From NCBI GenBank assembly GCA_036339375.1, contig JAYZBC010000082.1, positions 1 to 64,000 of the forward strand: 64,000 nt of DNA. Direction: 5' to 3'. Made by a program: the position numbers and the translations under genes. The DNA comes from JAYZBC01 sp036339375. Lineage in GTDB: Bacteria; Pseudomonadota; Alphaproteobacteria; MPNO01; UBA2964. Positions 53,743 to 63,077 of this stretch are shown here, one piece after another. Each line of letters opens with the position of its first letter. The stretch's first letter is position 1. The notes beneath the pieces were generated by a model. The model saw only the letters and a program-made list of their open reading frames with translations, was not told where the DNA came from and did not search any database.

Positions 53743-54732
53743 ATGACTGTACTTATTACTGGTACTGCAGGTTTTATAGGGTATCACGTGGCCAAAGCTC
53801 TTCTTGATCGTGGTGATGAAATTATAGGCGTGGATAATTTAAATAAATATTATGATGTTCGACTGAAGGAAGCACGTCTTGCCTTGTTGCAGGCAAAAAA
53901 TAATTTTACTTTTCATCAAGTTGATATTTCCAACTACGCTGCAATGCAAAATCTCGCTCAGAATGAGAATAATATACGCCGTATAATCCACCTGGCCGCG
54001 CAGGCCGGTGTGCGTCATTCTATCGAAAAACCGTTTGTTTATGTTCAAGACAATCTAGTTGGACACATGTCTATTCTGGAAATATGTCGGAATTTACCTA
54101 ACTTTGAACATTTGGTTTATGCAAGCTCTAGTTCTGTTTATGGCGGCAATTCAAAATTGCCATTTTCGATTGGAGATCCGACTGATAATCCCGTTTCGCT
54201 TTATGCGGCCACCAAAAAGTCCAATGAACTTATGAGTTATTGTTATTCCCACTTGTACGAAATTTGTCAAACGGGTTTAAGATTTTTTACTGTCTATGGC
54301 CCATGGGGAAGGCCTGACATGGCAGTATACTTATTTTGCAAGTTAATTAGCGAGGGAAAACCCATTTCAGTTTTCAATCAAGGCGATATGCAACGAGATT
54401 TTACTTATATTGATGATATTGTGTCAGGTGTTATAGCAGCGCTCGACGCCCTCCCTTTCAAGGCTGATGGTGAACCCCCGGTTAGGTTATATAATATTGG
54501 GAACAATAACAGTGAGCCTTTGATGAGAGTCATAGGGTTAATAGAAGAGGGTTTAGGTAAAAAAGCGGATATAAACTTTGAACCCATGCAACCCGGTGAT
54601 GTGAGGGAGACCTTTGCCGATATTGATTTGATCCGCAATGAACTTGGCTATAAACCCCAAACATCCATCGACATAGGCATCCCAAAATTTGTCGAATGGT
54701 TTAAAGCTTACGGAACAAAATATAATATATGA
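53743..54732 (+). CDS. UDP-glucuronate 4-epimerase-type NAD-dependent epimerase
   Basis: A 329-residue extended SDR. The NAD loop is 'TGTAGFIGYHVAKALL', the catalytic triad includes Ser in 'YASSSSVYGGNSK' and Tyr-x3-Lys in 'LYAATKKSNELM', and 'RFFTVYGPWGRPDMA' is the signature of UDP-glucuronate epimerases (CapI type). It makes UDP-galacturonate for surface polysaccharide. It is convergent with the UDP-GlcNAc 2-epimerase gene, so the two form a small nucleotide-sugar island. Confidence 0.92.
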   Translation: MTVLITGTAGFIGYHVAKALLDRGDEIIGVDNLNKYYDVRLKEARLALLQAKNNFTFHQVDISNYAAMQNLAQNENNIRRIIHLAAQAGVRHSIEKPFVYVQDNLVGHMSILEICRNLPNFEHLVYASSSSVYGGNSKLPFSIGDPTDNPVSLYAATKKSNELMSYCYSHLYEICQTGLRFFTVYGPWGRPDMAVYLFCKLISEGKPISVFNQGDMQRDFTYIDDIVSGVIAALDALPFKADGEPPVRLYNIGNNNSEPLMRVIGLIEEGLGKKADINFEPMQPGDVRETFADIDLIRNELGYKPQTSIDIGIPKFVEWFKAYGTKYNI

Positions 54733-54791
54733 ACCGGATAAGGGCTTTATTAATATTAACCCATTAAAACTTTTAAAACGCCTATTTGGAA

Positions 54792-55907
54792 TTACTCCAA
54801 AACTAAATTTGATGGTTTGTCAGACCGACGAAAAAGATCCTCTACAATGCGTTCAGCCGTCTTGCCGTCCCAAAGCGGGGGACATTTTCCCTGTTTCCAA
54901 TTTCCAGAGATAGCCTTTTGTATCAGTTTGGATATATGAGAAGGTTTTGTAAGCATGTTGGACCCCATTTCGACAGTAATTGGGCGTTCTGTTGTATCAC
55001 GTAAAGTCAAGCAAGGAATTCCTAAATAGGTTGTTTCTTCTTGAATACCCCCGGAGTCAGTCACGATAAATTGGGAAGACCGAACAAGTCCCATGAATTT
55101 AATGTAACTCATTGGTGTTGTAAGGTGAATACCTTTTGTGGTTGCAAAATCTTTAAAGAATCCAAATTTTTGGAGCCTTAATTTGGTTCGTGGATGCAAC
55201 GCAAAAACCAGCGGGATTGTTTGAGCCACAATAGACAGTTGTTTTATAATTTCAGCTAGGACCTTCTTGTTGTCAACATTGCTAGGACGATGCAACGTTA
55301 CAACGCCAAAGTTTTTTGGTGTAAGGCCAAATTCCTGATAAGTTAAAGTTTTCTCTATTTGTTTTCGTAATAATTCAAAAGAATCAATCATTACATTCCC
55401 GACGCGGCTTATTTTTGCTGCTGGGATACCTTCTTTATTTAAGTTTTTGTCAGCGTCTTTTGAAGGGGTCCATAAAAGATCAGAGATAGAATCTGTTATA
55501 ATTCGGTTAATTTCCTCTGGCATTGTACGATCTTTTGACCTCAAACCTGCCTCAAGGTGGGCAACGCGAAAATTCAGTTTTTTAGCAGTTAAAGTAGCGG
55601 CTAAGGTAGAGTTTACATCTCCCACCACAATTACCCAGTCAGGCGGGTCAGAAACCAAAATTTTTTCATACGCCAATAATATTCCTGCTGTTTGCTCTGC
55701 GTGTGTCCCACTTCCAATGTTCAAATGGAAATTAGGTTTAGGCAATCCAAGGTCTTTAAAAAAGGAGTCTGACATATTGGGGTCATAATGCTGCCCTGTG
55801 TGTACGATTAATGGTTGGCACCAATTTGTACGTTCAAGAGCAAAATACAACGGTGCGACCTTCATAAAATTAGGGCGCGCACCAGCAACTAAGTGGATAG
55901 TTAGCAT
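54792..55907 (-). CDS. wecB: UDP-N-acetylglucosamine 2-epimerase
   Basis: A 371-residue non-hydrolysing epimerase. 'AGARPNFMKVAPL', 'VHTGQHYDPNMSDSFF', 'GDVNSTLAATLTA', 'AHLEAGLRS', 'LHRPSNVD' and 'TDSGGIQEETTYLG' are in the usual order. It interconverts UDP-GlcNAc and UDP-ManNAc for capsule or enterobacterial-common-antigen-type glycans. 'HRPSN' replaces the more common 'HRREN'. It is divergent from the TRAP operon across a 417-bp gap. Confidence 0.94.
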   Translation of the reverse strand: MLTIHLVAGARPNFMKVAPLYFALERTNWCQPLIVHTGQHYDPNMSDSFFKDLGLPKPNFHLNIGSGTHAEQTAGILLAYEKILVSDPPDWVIVVGDVNSTLAATLTAKKLNFRVAHLEAGLRSKDRTMPEEINRIITDSISDLLWTPSKDADKNLNKEGIPAAKISRVGNVMIDSFELLRKQIEKTLTYQEFGLTPKNFGVVTLHRPSNVDNKKVLAEIIKQLSIVAQTIPLVFALHPRTKLRLQKFGFFKDFATTKGIHLTTPMSYIKFMGLVRSSQFIVTDSGGIQEETTYLGIPCLTLRDTTERPITVEMGSNMLTKPSHISKLIQKAISGNWKQGKCPPLWDGKTAERIVEDLFRRSDKPSNLVLE

Positions 55908-56324
55908 TATTTAATTTTTAAAATTGACGATAAAATTAACATATTTCGGCCTTTATTAAAATCATAAGTTGAAAATCCAAAATAGAAAATTTCATTATTT
56001 TTTGTTATGTCATTACCTACTACAGCTCGTCATGTTTACGCTAAATTTATTTGCCGCAAACAAGGGTATTTTTTAATTTGACCATTAAATTAAAGTATCA
56101 AATTAAGAAGTGCACGTTTTGTTATCTTTGGAGTATTGTTTAAAAGGCCTTTTCCTCGCTATAAACGCTACATAGAATATTATATGTTTCGGTCATTTTG
56201 CTGAATTGCTTGTGCGGGGACGATGATACTTATGAGGTATAAAAAAACCACCAAGCTGGTTCAGTTTGATAACTAATATGATAAAGTAAAAACTATTACA
56301 ATAAACGGTAGGGGAGGTTTTGAA
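55908..56324. other. Intergenic region, 417 bp, divergent
   Basis: AT-rich spacer between wecB (minus) and dctP (plus). It holds the dctP ribosome binding site (GGGGAGG) and an AACCA/TGGTT 5-bp hairpin (56246-56261) about 65 bp before dctP, which may be an operator. I see no RNA gene or other clear structure. Confidence 0.4.
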
Positions 56325-57371
56325 ATGATAAATGTGCGGTATTTAATAGGTACAATGTCTCTTGGGTTTATTCTTGCGACAAGCAATCCGGTTCTTGGAG
56401 ATTTAGTAGATAAACCGGGTTCTGGGTTTGGGCACTCAAATCTACGGCTGGCACATTTTACATCACCCAAACATCCAATGGATCGTTTTTTTATGCGTCC
56501 ATGGACAAAAGCACTTAAAAAAATGTCGGGTGGTACGTTGCGGATAAAAATTTACCCAGGTGGAAAACTTGGTAAAGGACCGCGCGCCCAATTCAAACGG
56601 GCGGTGGATGGTGTTGCCGATATAACTTTTGGCTTGCAAGGCTACACTTCCAAAATTTTTAAACGTACGGCAATGGTTGAACTCCCCGGAATAGCAGCTA
56701 ATTCTACGGAATTAGTAAAAAAGATGTGGGCGGCGTACTCTCATTTGGCACCCGAATACTCTCGGGTCAAGGTATTGGCGCTTTGGGTAGGAGAGGCACC
56801 AATTTTTATGAGCCGTAAAAAACCGATTCGGAATTTAACCGATATAAAAGGGCTCAAAATTAGGACACCATCAGCTAATCAATCACGTTGGCTTAAAGCG
56901 TTGGGTGCTACACCTGTATCATTTCCTGTAACGCAAATGTATAGGGCTCTAGAAACAGGCAGGGTAGATGCTCTCTTGGTACCGCCCAGTGTCATCCGGA
57001 GTTTCAAAATAGGAGAAGTAGCCAAGTATTTTACCACTGGCCTCGACGCCGCGTTTGGTAGGTCCCCATTTTTCTTGGTAATGAATAAAAAGAAATGGAA
57101 AGATTTGAACTCTAGCCACAAAATTATTTTTATGCGTACCACGGGGGCGGAATGGAGCGCAAAAGCAACAGCCATTTATAACAAGGCCGGTGCAGGTGGA
57201 CTTAAAAGCGTAAGTAAGACAGGCAAGCATCAGATACTATCGTTCTCTGAATCGGATAAAACAAAAATGCGCTCTATACTTTTGAAGGCGCGGGCTCAAT
57301 ATGTGGACCAACTTGAAAAAGAGGGGGTTCCTGCGAAAGCTATCCTTAAGGCGATGGGAGCTGGCAACTAA
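56325..57371 (+). CDS. dctP: TRAP transporter solute-binding subunit
   Basis: A 348-residue DctP-type protein with an N-terminal signal peptide (about 1-25). 'FFMRPWTKALKKMSGGTLRIKIYPGGKLG' and 'DIKGLKIRTPSANQSRWLKALGATP' contain family hallmarks, including the conserved Arg (in 'GLKIRTP') that binds the substrate carboxylate, and 'QMYRALETGRVDALL' follows. It captures an organic acid in the periplasm. GGGGAGG precedes the ATG. It heads the operon with dctQ, dctM and the two RdhA-like genes. Confidence 0.92.
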   Translation: MINVRYLIGTMSLGFILATSNPVLGDLVDKPGSGFGHSNLRLAHFTSPKHPMDRFFMRPWTKALKKMSGGTLRIKIYPGGKLGKGPRAQFKRAVDGVADITFGLQGYTSKIFKRTAMVELPGIAANSTELVKKMWAAYSHLAPEYSRVKVLALWVGEAPIFMSRKKPIRNLTDIKGLKIRTPSANQSRWLKALGATPVSFPVTQMYRALETGRVDALLVPPSVIRSFKIGEVAKYFTTGLDAAFGRSPFFLVMNKKKWKDLNSSHKIIFMRTTGAEWSAKATAIYNKAGAGGLKSVSKTGKHQILSFSESDKTKMRSILLKARAQYVDQLEKEGVPAKAILKAMGAGN

Positions 57372-57385
57372 TCCGCCGTATTGGC

Positions 57386-57895
57386 GTGGTTAACGATGGT
57401 ATTGAGCGCTTGACTAAAAAAAGTGTGCGTTGTCTTGCCATAATCGCTGGGGCAACGCTGCTTTTTTTGATGTTGGTTACAGTTTATGCTGTTGTGATGC
57501 GTTATGTTTTTAACGCGCCTGTACTTTGGGCCCTGGATTATGCTCGCGTGGGCTTAGTCGTATTAGTTTTCTTTGGATTGGGTTATTGTGGGCTTACCGG
57601 TGGGCACATCGCAGTTGATTTTATTAGTTCCTTTTTACCATTTAAATTCTTAACGATTTCCGATGTTATAATACGCATCAGTTGCGTCGTTATAATTTTT
57701 TTAATGGCTTGGCAGGCTTTTATTCAAGGGCTCGATGCCCTTGAAATGGGTGAGGGCACAAATGAAGTAGAAATACCCCTTTTCCCATTTTTTCTGGTCG
57801 TAGCCTTTGGCTCAATTGTCTACTGCGTTGTACTCATAATTCAGGTAGTGCGTGCCGCAAAGGGCGTTGAAATCGACGATCCTGGTGAGGCATGA
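57386..57895 (+). CDS. dctQ: TRAP transporter small permease subunit
   Basis: A 169-residue membrane protein with four hydrophobic helices (about 15-40, 48-70, 90-110 and 125-155) and the DctQ landmark 'VVMRYVFNAPVLWALDYAR'. The start is GTG 57386, 14 bp after dctP. It overlaps dctM by ATGA. It forms the membrane pore complex with DctM. Confidence 0.9.
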   Translation: MVNDGIERLTKKSVRCLAIIAGATLLFLMLVTVYAVVMRYVFNAPVLWALDYARVGLVVLVFFGLGYCGLTGGHIAVDFISSFLPFKFLTISDVIIRISCVVIIFLMAWQAFIQGLDALEMGEGTNEVEIPLFPFFLVVAFGSIVYCVVLIIQVVRAAKGVEIDDPGEA

Positions 57896-59196
57896 CACCT
57901 ACTCTGGTTGGTTTGCTTGGCCTTGCGGGTTTGTTTGGATTGTTAGCCTTGCGCATGCCGGTTGGAATAGCCATGGCTGTCGTTGGTACAATCGGTTTTG
58001 GTGTACTAAACAGCTGGCCCGCTGCTATGGCCCAGCTCGGGCGCGAGCCTTTCGTCATTGCCTCGTCTTACGAACTTATTGTTATTCCGTTATTTGTTTT
58101 AATGGGTAATTTTGCCAGCATATCTGGTATGAGCCGAGATTTGTATCAGGCGGCTTACGCGTGGTTTGGGCATTGGCGCGGCGGGTTGGCGTCGGCCACA
58201 ATTGCTGCTTGCGCTGGTTTTGCGTCGGTTTCCGGTTCTTCTGTAGCCTCTGCTGTAACAATGGGGCGGGTATCATTACCAGAAATGCGGCGTTATAAAT
58301 ACGATGCCCGATTGTCAACTGGTTGCATTGCGGCGGGCGGAACCCTAGGGATTTTAATTCCTCCCAGTACAGGGTTTGTGATTTATGCAATTCTGACAGA
58401 AGAATCTATTGGCAGGCTTTTTTTGGCGGGTGTTCTCCCCGGCCTTTTGTTGACAGCTCTTTTCATGTTAGTGGTTTACATTCAAACCCGAATCAATCCC
58501 CAATTGGGTCCGCCCGGTCCCATTGTGTCTATTCGCGAAAGATTTTCTGCATTGAAACAAGCTGCAGCAATGGTTGGTATTGTTGTGATCACTATCGGGG
58601 GAATTTATGTTGGTGCATTCAGTCCCACTGAAGCCGCGGGTGTTGGTGCGTTTTTAGCCCTTATGCTCGCTTTTTGGAGAAAAAAGGTTACCCGGACGTT
58701 ATTAAGTGATGGGTTACTTCGTACGGTTAGGACCACGGCACTTGTTTTTTTAATAATCGTTGGAGCTCATATTTTTAGCCCATTTATAGCGCTGACCGAT
58801 ATCCCCGAAGACCTTGCTGAACTCTTGACCTCGCAGAACATGCCCAATGTGGCCGCGCTTTTGATAATTTTAGCAGCTTATATTGTTTTGGGTACGTTTC
58901 TCGAAGGGTTTGCAATGTTGGTTTTGACGCTACCTATCGTTTATCCCATAATTTTGACTTTGGGATATGACCCTATATGGTTTGGTGTAGTGATGGTTAT
59001 TGTTCTGGAAATGGGTCTCATCAGCCCTCCCGTCGGTGTAAATGTTTTTGTGGTAAAAGGTATTGCAGGGGATGTCCCCTTGACTCAAATTTTTATTGGA
59101 ATCCTACCATTTTGGTTTGCAATGGGGATTTGTCTCATGCTTCTCGTTGTTTATCCCGAAATAGCCCTGTATCTGCCTAACAAGATGATTAACTAA
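57892..59196 (+). CDS. dctM: TRAP transporter large permease subunit
   Basis: A 434-residue protein with about 12 hydrophobic segments. 'IVIPLFVLMGNF', 'ASVSGSSVASAVTMGRVSLPEM', 'AAGGTLGILIPPSTGFVIYA' and 'LISPPVGVNVFVVKG' are DctM signatures. It uses a sodium gradient to move the acid inward. The start overlaps dctQ (ATGA) and the first RdhA-like gene starts 11 bp after the stop, so both belong to one transcript. Confidence 0.94.
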   Translation: MTPTLVGLLGLAGLFGLLALRMPVGIAMAVVGTIGFGVLNSWPAAMAQLGREPFVIASSYELIVIPLFVLMGNFASISGMSRDLYQAAYAWFGHWRGGLASATIAACAGFASVSGSSVASAVTMGRVSLPEMRRYKYDARLSTGCIAAGGTLGILIPPSTGFVIYAILTEESIGRLFLAGVLPGLLLTALFMLVVYIQTRINPQLGPPGPIVSIRERFSALKQAAAMVGIVVITIGGIYVGAFSPTEAAGVGAFLALMLAFWRKKVTRTLLSDGLLRTVRTTALVFLIIVGAHIFSPFIALTDIPEDLAELLTSQNMPNVAALLIILAAYIVLGTFLEGFAMLVLTLPIVYPIILTLGYDPIWFGVVMVIVLEMGLISPPVGVNVFVVKGIAGDVPLTQIFIGILPFWFAMGICLMLLVVYPEIALYLPNKMIN

Positions 59197-59207
59197 CTGG
59201 ATTATTA

Positions 59208-60542
59208 ATGAGAATTTTCTCTCAAAAAAACAGAAAGCTCCATCTTGGTAAATTTCCAATGGAGAAAATTAAACGCGTCCAGAATACCACCACCTATATT
59301 TCAGAAAAAATACCTCGTGTACCGAAGAGAGCCAATTTTTTTAATCGGGCTGCTATAGGAGATTTGGGTCCGAAAGCCAAACGCGAGCGCCCAAGGTTTG
59401 TTTCAAAAATTCCTTTTGCCCGTTCAATGGGTAAGGTTTGTAAAGCACATATGGAAATGCACAAAGGTGATGTTTTTGCAACAAAGGGTGCCTTGCCGGG
59501 TGACCTGAATGAAAGGGCGGAACATTTCAAAGCGCTTGCTTACTTTTTAAATGCTGACTTGGTAGGTATTTGCAAAATTCCTGATTATGCGTGGTACAGT
59601 CACGACACAGATGGCAGTGAAATAGAGCCCCGCCACGAATTTGCCATCGTCGTTTTAGTTGATCAAGGTTTTGAGACGTTAGACGCGGCTTCCGGTGACG
59701 ATTGGATCAGTAATGCCCAAAGTTTTCGAGCTTATATGTGGGGTTCTAATATTGCGTGCACAGTCGCTGAGTATATCAGGCAACTCGGATATGAAGCTCA
59801 AGCTCATACAAATTTTGATAGTGACGTTTTGCATATACCTTTAGTGATGTTGGCGGGGCTTGGAGAACTTAGTAGAATTGGCGAGGTTGTGTTGAACCCT
59901 TTTTTAGGGCCTCGATTTAAGTCAACAGTTATTACCACGAATCTTCCCCTGGCAGTAGATGAACCCATAGACTTTGGACTTCAGGATTTTTGTTCCAAAT
60001 GCATGAAATGCGCAACTGAATGCCCGTGCAATGCAATCTCTTTCGGCGAAAAGGTGATGTTCAACGGCTATGAAATGTGGAAACCCGATGTGGCAAAATG
60101 TACATCGTATCGTGTTACCAACCCAAAGGGAGGTGGTTGCGGGCGGTGTATGAAAATGTGTCCTTTCAACAAAGAAGGATTGATTGCACATCGCCTAGGA
60201 CTTTGGGCTGCAATAAAAATTCCTCTTTTGAGAGGGTTTCTTGCGCGTCTTGATAATTGGTTAGCCTTTGGAAAACAAAACGACGTTAAAAAATGGTGGT
60301 GGGATCTCGAGGTGGTGGACAAAAAAATTACCGTGCCAAACCGAGTGAATAGACGTTCGGTAAAAAAGGCTCCAAAAATTCCTTCTGTTGAAAGGCTGGG
60401 AATGTATCCGGTTGATACAATACCCCAAGCTGACCGTACCGAGACAGTTCCTATCGATCGGAAAGAGGGACAGCGGTTTTACGATTTGGGAAGAAGAGAA
60501 AACAAGGCTCGTAAAGCTAAAGAGAAGGCGGAAGGAAAATGA
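59208..60542 (+). CDS. Reductive-dehalogenase-like corrinoid iron-sulfur protein (copy 1)
   Basis: A 444-residue protein without a Tat signal. A cobalamin-binding, nitroreductase-like domain (about 100-255) contains 'LAGLGELSRIGEVVLNPFLGPR' and 'TVITTNLPL', the pattern of RdhA enzymes. Two 4Fe-4S clusters follow: Cys262-x2-265-x2-268-x3-272-Pro and Cys298-x12-311-x2-314-x3-318-Pro. The aromatic 'YAWYSHD' (about 130) may lie near the active site. There is no RdhB anchor. It is close to the cytosolic type of RdhA. It overlaps copy 2 by ATGA. Confidence 0.87.
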   Translation: MRIFSQKNRKLHLGKFPMEKIKRVQNTTTYISEKIPRVPKRANFFNRAAIGDLGPKAKRERPRFVSKIPFARSMGKVCKAHMEMHKGDVFATKGALPGDLNERAEHFKALAYFLNADLVGICKIPDYAWYSHDTDGSEIEPRHEFAIVVLVDQGFETLDAASGDDWISNAQSFRAYMWGSNIACTVAEYIRQLGYEAQAHTNFDSDVLHIPLVMLAGLGELSRIGEVVLNPFLGPRFKSTVITTNLPLAVDEPIDFGLQDFCSKCMKCATECPCNAISFGEKVMFNGYEMWKPDVAKCTSYRVTNPKGGGCGRCMKMCPFNKEGLIAHRLGLWAAIKIPLLRGFLARLDNWLAFGKQNDVKKWWWDLEVVDKKITVPNRVNRRSVKKAPKIPSVERLGMYPVDTIPQADRTETVPIDRKEGQRFYDLGRRENKARKAKEKAEGK

Positions 60543-61849
60543 GACTGTTTTCGCAGCGCAAACGTCCCATGCATTTGGGTCGTTATAAAATGGAGAAAAT
60601 AAAGCGGGTTATTAGTCCCACGACTTTTATTTCGGATGACGTACCCAGAGTGCCCAAACGCTCAAACTTTTTTACTCGTGCCGCTAAGGGGGATCTGGGC
60701 AAAAAGGCGCAGTTTGAAAGAACTCACCGTTTTGCGAAGACACCCTTAAGTGTAGCTTTGCGAAAAATGTCGGCAACTCATGATGAAATACATGATGGGA
60801 AAGTTGCCTCGGAAAGGGCACCAATTACGGATAATCCAAAAACAATTTCCGAGCATATAAAGTCCATGTGTTATTTTCTTGACGCAGACATAGTAGGAAT
60901 TTGTGAGGTGCCTAATTATGCTTGGTACAGCCATGATAACGATGGGACTGCGATAGAGCCTTATCACAAATATGCTATTGTTATCGTTACAGACCAAGGA
61001 TTTGAAACATTAGACGCCGCATCGGGGGATGATTGGATTAGTAACGCTCAAAGCCAGCGTGCTTATCTTATTGGGTCAACAATTGCTTGTACTGTGGCAG
61101 ATTATATTCGTCAACTTGGATTTCCCGCTCGGGCACAAACTGCAACAAAATCAGACGTGCTCCATTTGCCATTAACTTTGTTGGCGGGACTGGGTGAACT
61201 TAGCCGAATTGGTGAAATGGTTCTCAACCCATTTCTGGGACCACGCTTTAAAACGACAGTGATCACGACGGATTTACCCCTTGAGGTGGACCAACCAATC
61301 GATTTCGGCCTCCAAGATTTCTGCAATAAATGTTTGAAATGTGCCAACGAATGTCCCTGTAACGCAATTTCTTTTGGCAAAAAAATTATGTTCAACGGGT
61401 ATGAAATGTGGAAACCCGATGTTGAAAAATGCACACTATACCGTGTGACTAATCAGAAAGGGGCTTCATGCGGCAGATGTATGAAAATGTGCCCGTTCAA
61501 TAAGGAAGGAATATTAGCCCATCGCCTTGCTCTATGGTTTGCGGTGAAAATACCAATTGTCCGAAGGTTGCTCGCCCGAATGGACGATTGGTTTAAATTT
61601 GGTAAAAGGACAGTTAAAAATAAATGGTGGTGGGATCACGAGAATGTTGATGGCAAGTATATTGTCGCAAAATCAGCAAACGAAAGGGATTTAAAAACCA
61701 AAATTGAACCCCACGCGGAAGACCGTTACGCTATCTTTCCTGTTGACACTTTACCACCGGCTTATCACGAGGAATCATTTCCCATTAACCGACAAGCAGG
61801 TATTCGAAGGCGTGCTGAGGCCGATTTACCACCTAAACGGAAAAATTGA
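60539..61849 (+). CDS. Reductive-dehalogenase-like corrinoid iron-sulfur protein (copy 2)
   Basis: A 436-residue paralogue of copy 1. The central and C-terminal halves are very similar by eye ('GFETLDAASGDDWISNAQS', 'LGELSRIGEMVLNPFLGPR', 'CNKCLKCANECPCNAISFG' and 'CGRCMKMCPFNKEG'), while residues 60-110 differ. Both cluster motifs and the corrinoid motif are intact. Two intact copies in a row suggest a heterodimer or different halogen positions. No electron-donor gene is fused or adjacent. A gentisate dioxygenase gene follows by 84 bp. Confidence 0.87.
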   Translation: MRLFSQRKRPMHLGRYKMEKIKRVISPTTFISDDVPRVPKRSNFFTRAAKGDLGKKAQFERTHRFAKTPLSVALRKMSATHDEIHDGKVASERAPITDNPKTISEHIKSMCYFLDADIVGICEVPNYAWYSHDNDGTAIEPYHKYAIVIVTDQGFETLDAASGDDWISNAQSQRAYLIGSTIACTVADYIRQLGFPARAQTATKSDVLHLPLTLLAGLGELSRIGEMVLNPFLGPRFKTTVITTDLPLEVDQPIDFGLQDFCNKCLKCANECPCNAISFGKKIMFNGYEMWKPDVEKCTLYRVTNQKGASCGRCMKMCPFNKEGILAHRLALWFAVKIPIVRRLLARMDDWFKFGKRTVKNKWWWDHENVDGKYIVAKSANERDLKTKIEPHAEDRYAIFPVDTLPPAYHEESFPINRQAGIRRRAEADLPPKRKN

Positions 61850-61933
61850 TCTTTTAGATTTGATTGCTTATATATGCTCCGGGTCTCATTATAAAATTTA
61901 AAACGTGCTGAACTACCGGCAGGGAGAAAAAAT

Positions 61934-63001
61934 ATGGCGCGAGCACTTCATGACCGACCTGAAACCACACCAGAACGCGAAGCATTTTATGGGAAAATAA
62001 ATCCGCTCTCTGTTGCCCCTCTCTGGGAGAGGCTTTTTAACATTTTAAAACATGAGCCAGAACCCCGCGCGCTCCCGCATATTTGGAAGTATGATCAAAT
62101 TCGCCCGCACTTGATGGAGGCAGGAACCCTAATCACTGCAGAAGAGGCGGAACGCCGCGTTCTCGTTTTGGAGAACCCTGCTTTGGCTGGCCAGACCGCT
62201 ATTAGCGATGCACTTTTTGCGGGTTTGCAACTAATAATGCCTGGAGAAATTGCGCCGACCCACCGCCATTCACCAGCTGCTTTGCGTTTTATCGTTGAAG
62301 GTACAGGCGCTTATACGGCAATTAATGGGGAAAAAGCACCTATGGTACCTGGTGATCTAATTTTGACCCCCTCGCTCGTTTGGCATGATCACGGAAATAC
62401 TGGTGATGAACCTGTGGTTTGGTTGGATGGGCTTGATTTACCGTTAGTGCGTTTTCTAGGCCCAATTTTTACTGAACTTTTTGAGGGTGGAAAAAGACAC
62501 CCAGAAGGGTTCCCGGAAAATGATAATACGGCACGGTATGGAACAAATATGCTGCCAATAGGGTCCAAATTTGAAACTGAAAATTCACCTGTCTTCCATT
62601 ACCCCTATGCCCAAACGCGCGATGCTCTTGTTGGTTTGAAGGAAGCTAAAGAAGTAGACCCCTGTCACGGGATCAAGATGCAATACATTAATCCTGCTAA
62701 TGGTGGCCCGGTGATGCCAACAATTGATTGTTATATGCAGTTACTTCCGAAAAAATTTAAGTCTGAGACCTTTCAGTCGACTGCTGCATGGATTTACTCT
62801 GTTGTGGAAGGTACAGGAAAGACTATTGTTGGTGAAAAAACTTTAGAATGGGGCCCACGAGACGTGTTTGTTGTTCCCGGCTGGCAGCCGCATCATCATG
62901 AATTGGGCAGTGGTGACGCCTTCCTGTTCAATTTCTCCGAAAAAATTTTGCAGGAAAAACTAGGTCTTTATCGGGAAAAACGCGGCAATATGATCAACTA
63001 A
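61934..63001 (+). CDS. Gentisate 1,2-dioxygenase
   Basis: A 355-residue bicupin. The iron ligands of the N-terminal cupin are in 'PTHRHSPAALRFIVEG' (HxH) and 'WHDHGNTGDEP'; a second, less conserved cupin spans about 240-340 with 'WQPHHHELGSG'. The N-terminal 'PLWERLFNILKHEPEPRALPHIWKYDQIRPHL' is characteristic of gentisate and related 1-hydroxy-2-naphthoate dioxygenases. It opens gentisate to maleylpyruvate. AGGGAG lies just before the ATG. It follows the RdhA-like pair. Confidence 0.92.
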   Translation: MARALHDRPETTPEREAFYGKINPLSVAPLWERLFNILKHEPEPRALPHIWKYDQIRPHLMEAGTLITAEEAERRVLVLENPALAGQTAISDALFAGLQLIMPGEIAPTHRHSPAALRFIVEGTGAYTAINGEKAPMVPGDLILTPSLVWHDHGNTGDEPVVWLDGLDLPLVRFLGPIFTELFEGGKRHPEGFPENDNTARYGTNMLPIGSKFETENSPVFHYPYAQTRDALVGLKEAKEVDPCHGIKMQYINPANGGPVMPTIDCYMQLLPKKFKSETFQSTAAWIYSVVEGTGKTIVGEKTLEWGPRDVFVVPGWQPHHHELGSGDAFLFNFSEKILQEKLGLYREKRGNMIN

Positions 63002-63077
63002 TAACCGTATATTTCGTTTAAAATTGAGAAAAGACATTGTTTTTTTATTCGGAACAAACGAAAAACCTTTATATTAT

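Noticed and set aside
59208..61849. QueG (epoxyqueuosine reductase) as identity for the two corrinoid Fe-S proteins
   Set aside because: QueG shares the cobalamin domain and clusters, but the N-terminal region, the long spacing of the second cluster (x12) and tandem position next to a TRAP operon fit RdhA-like proteins better. A profile search would settle it.
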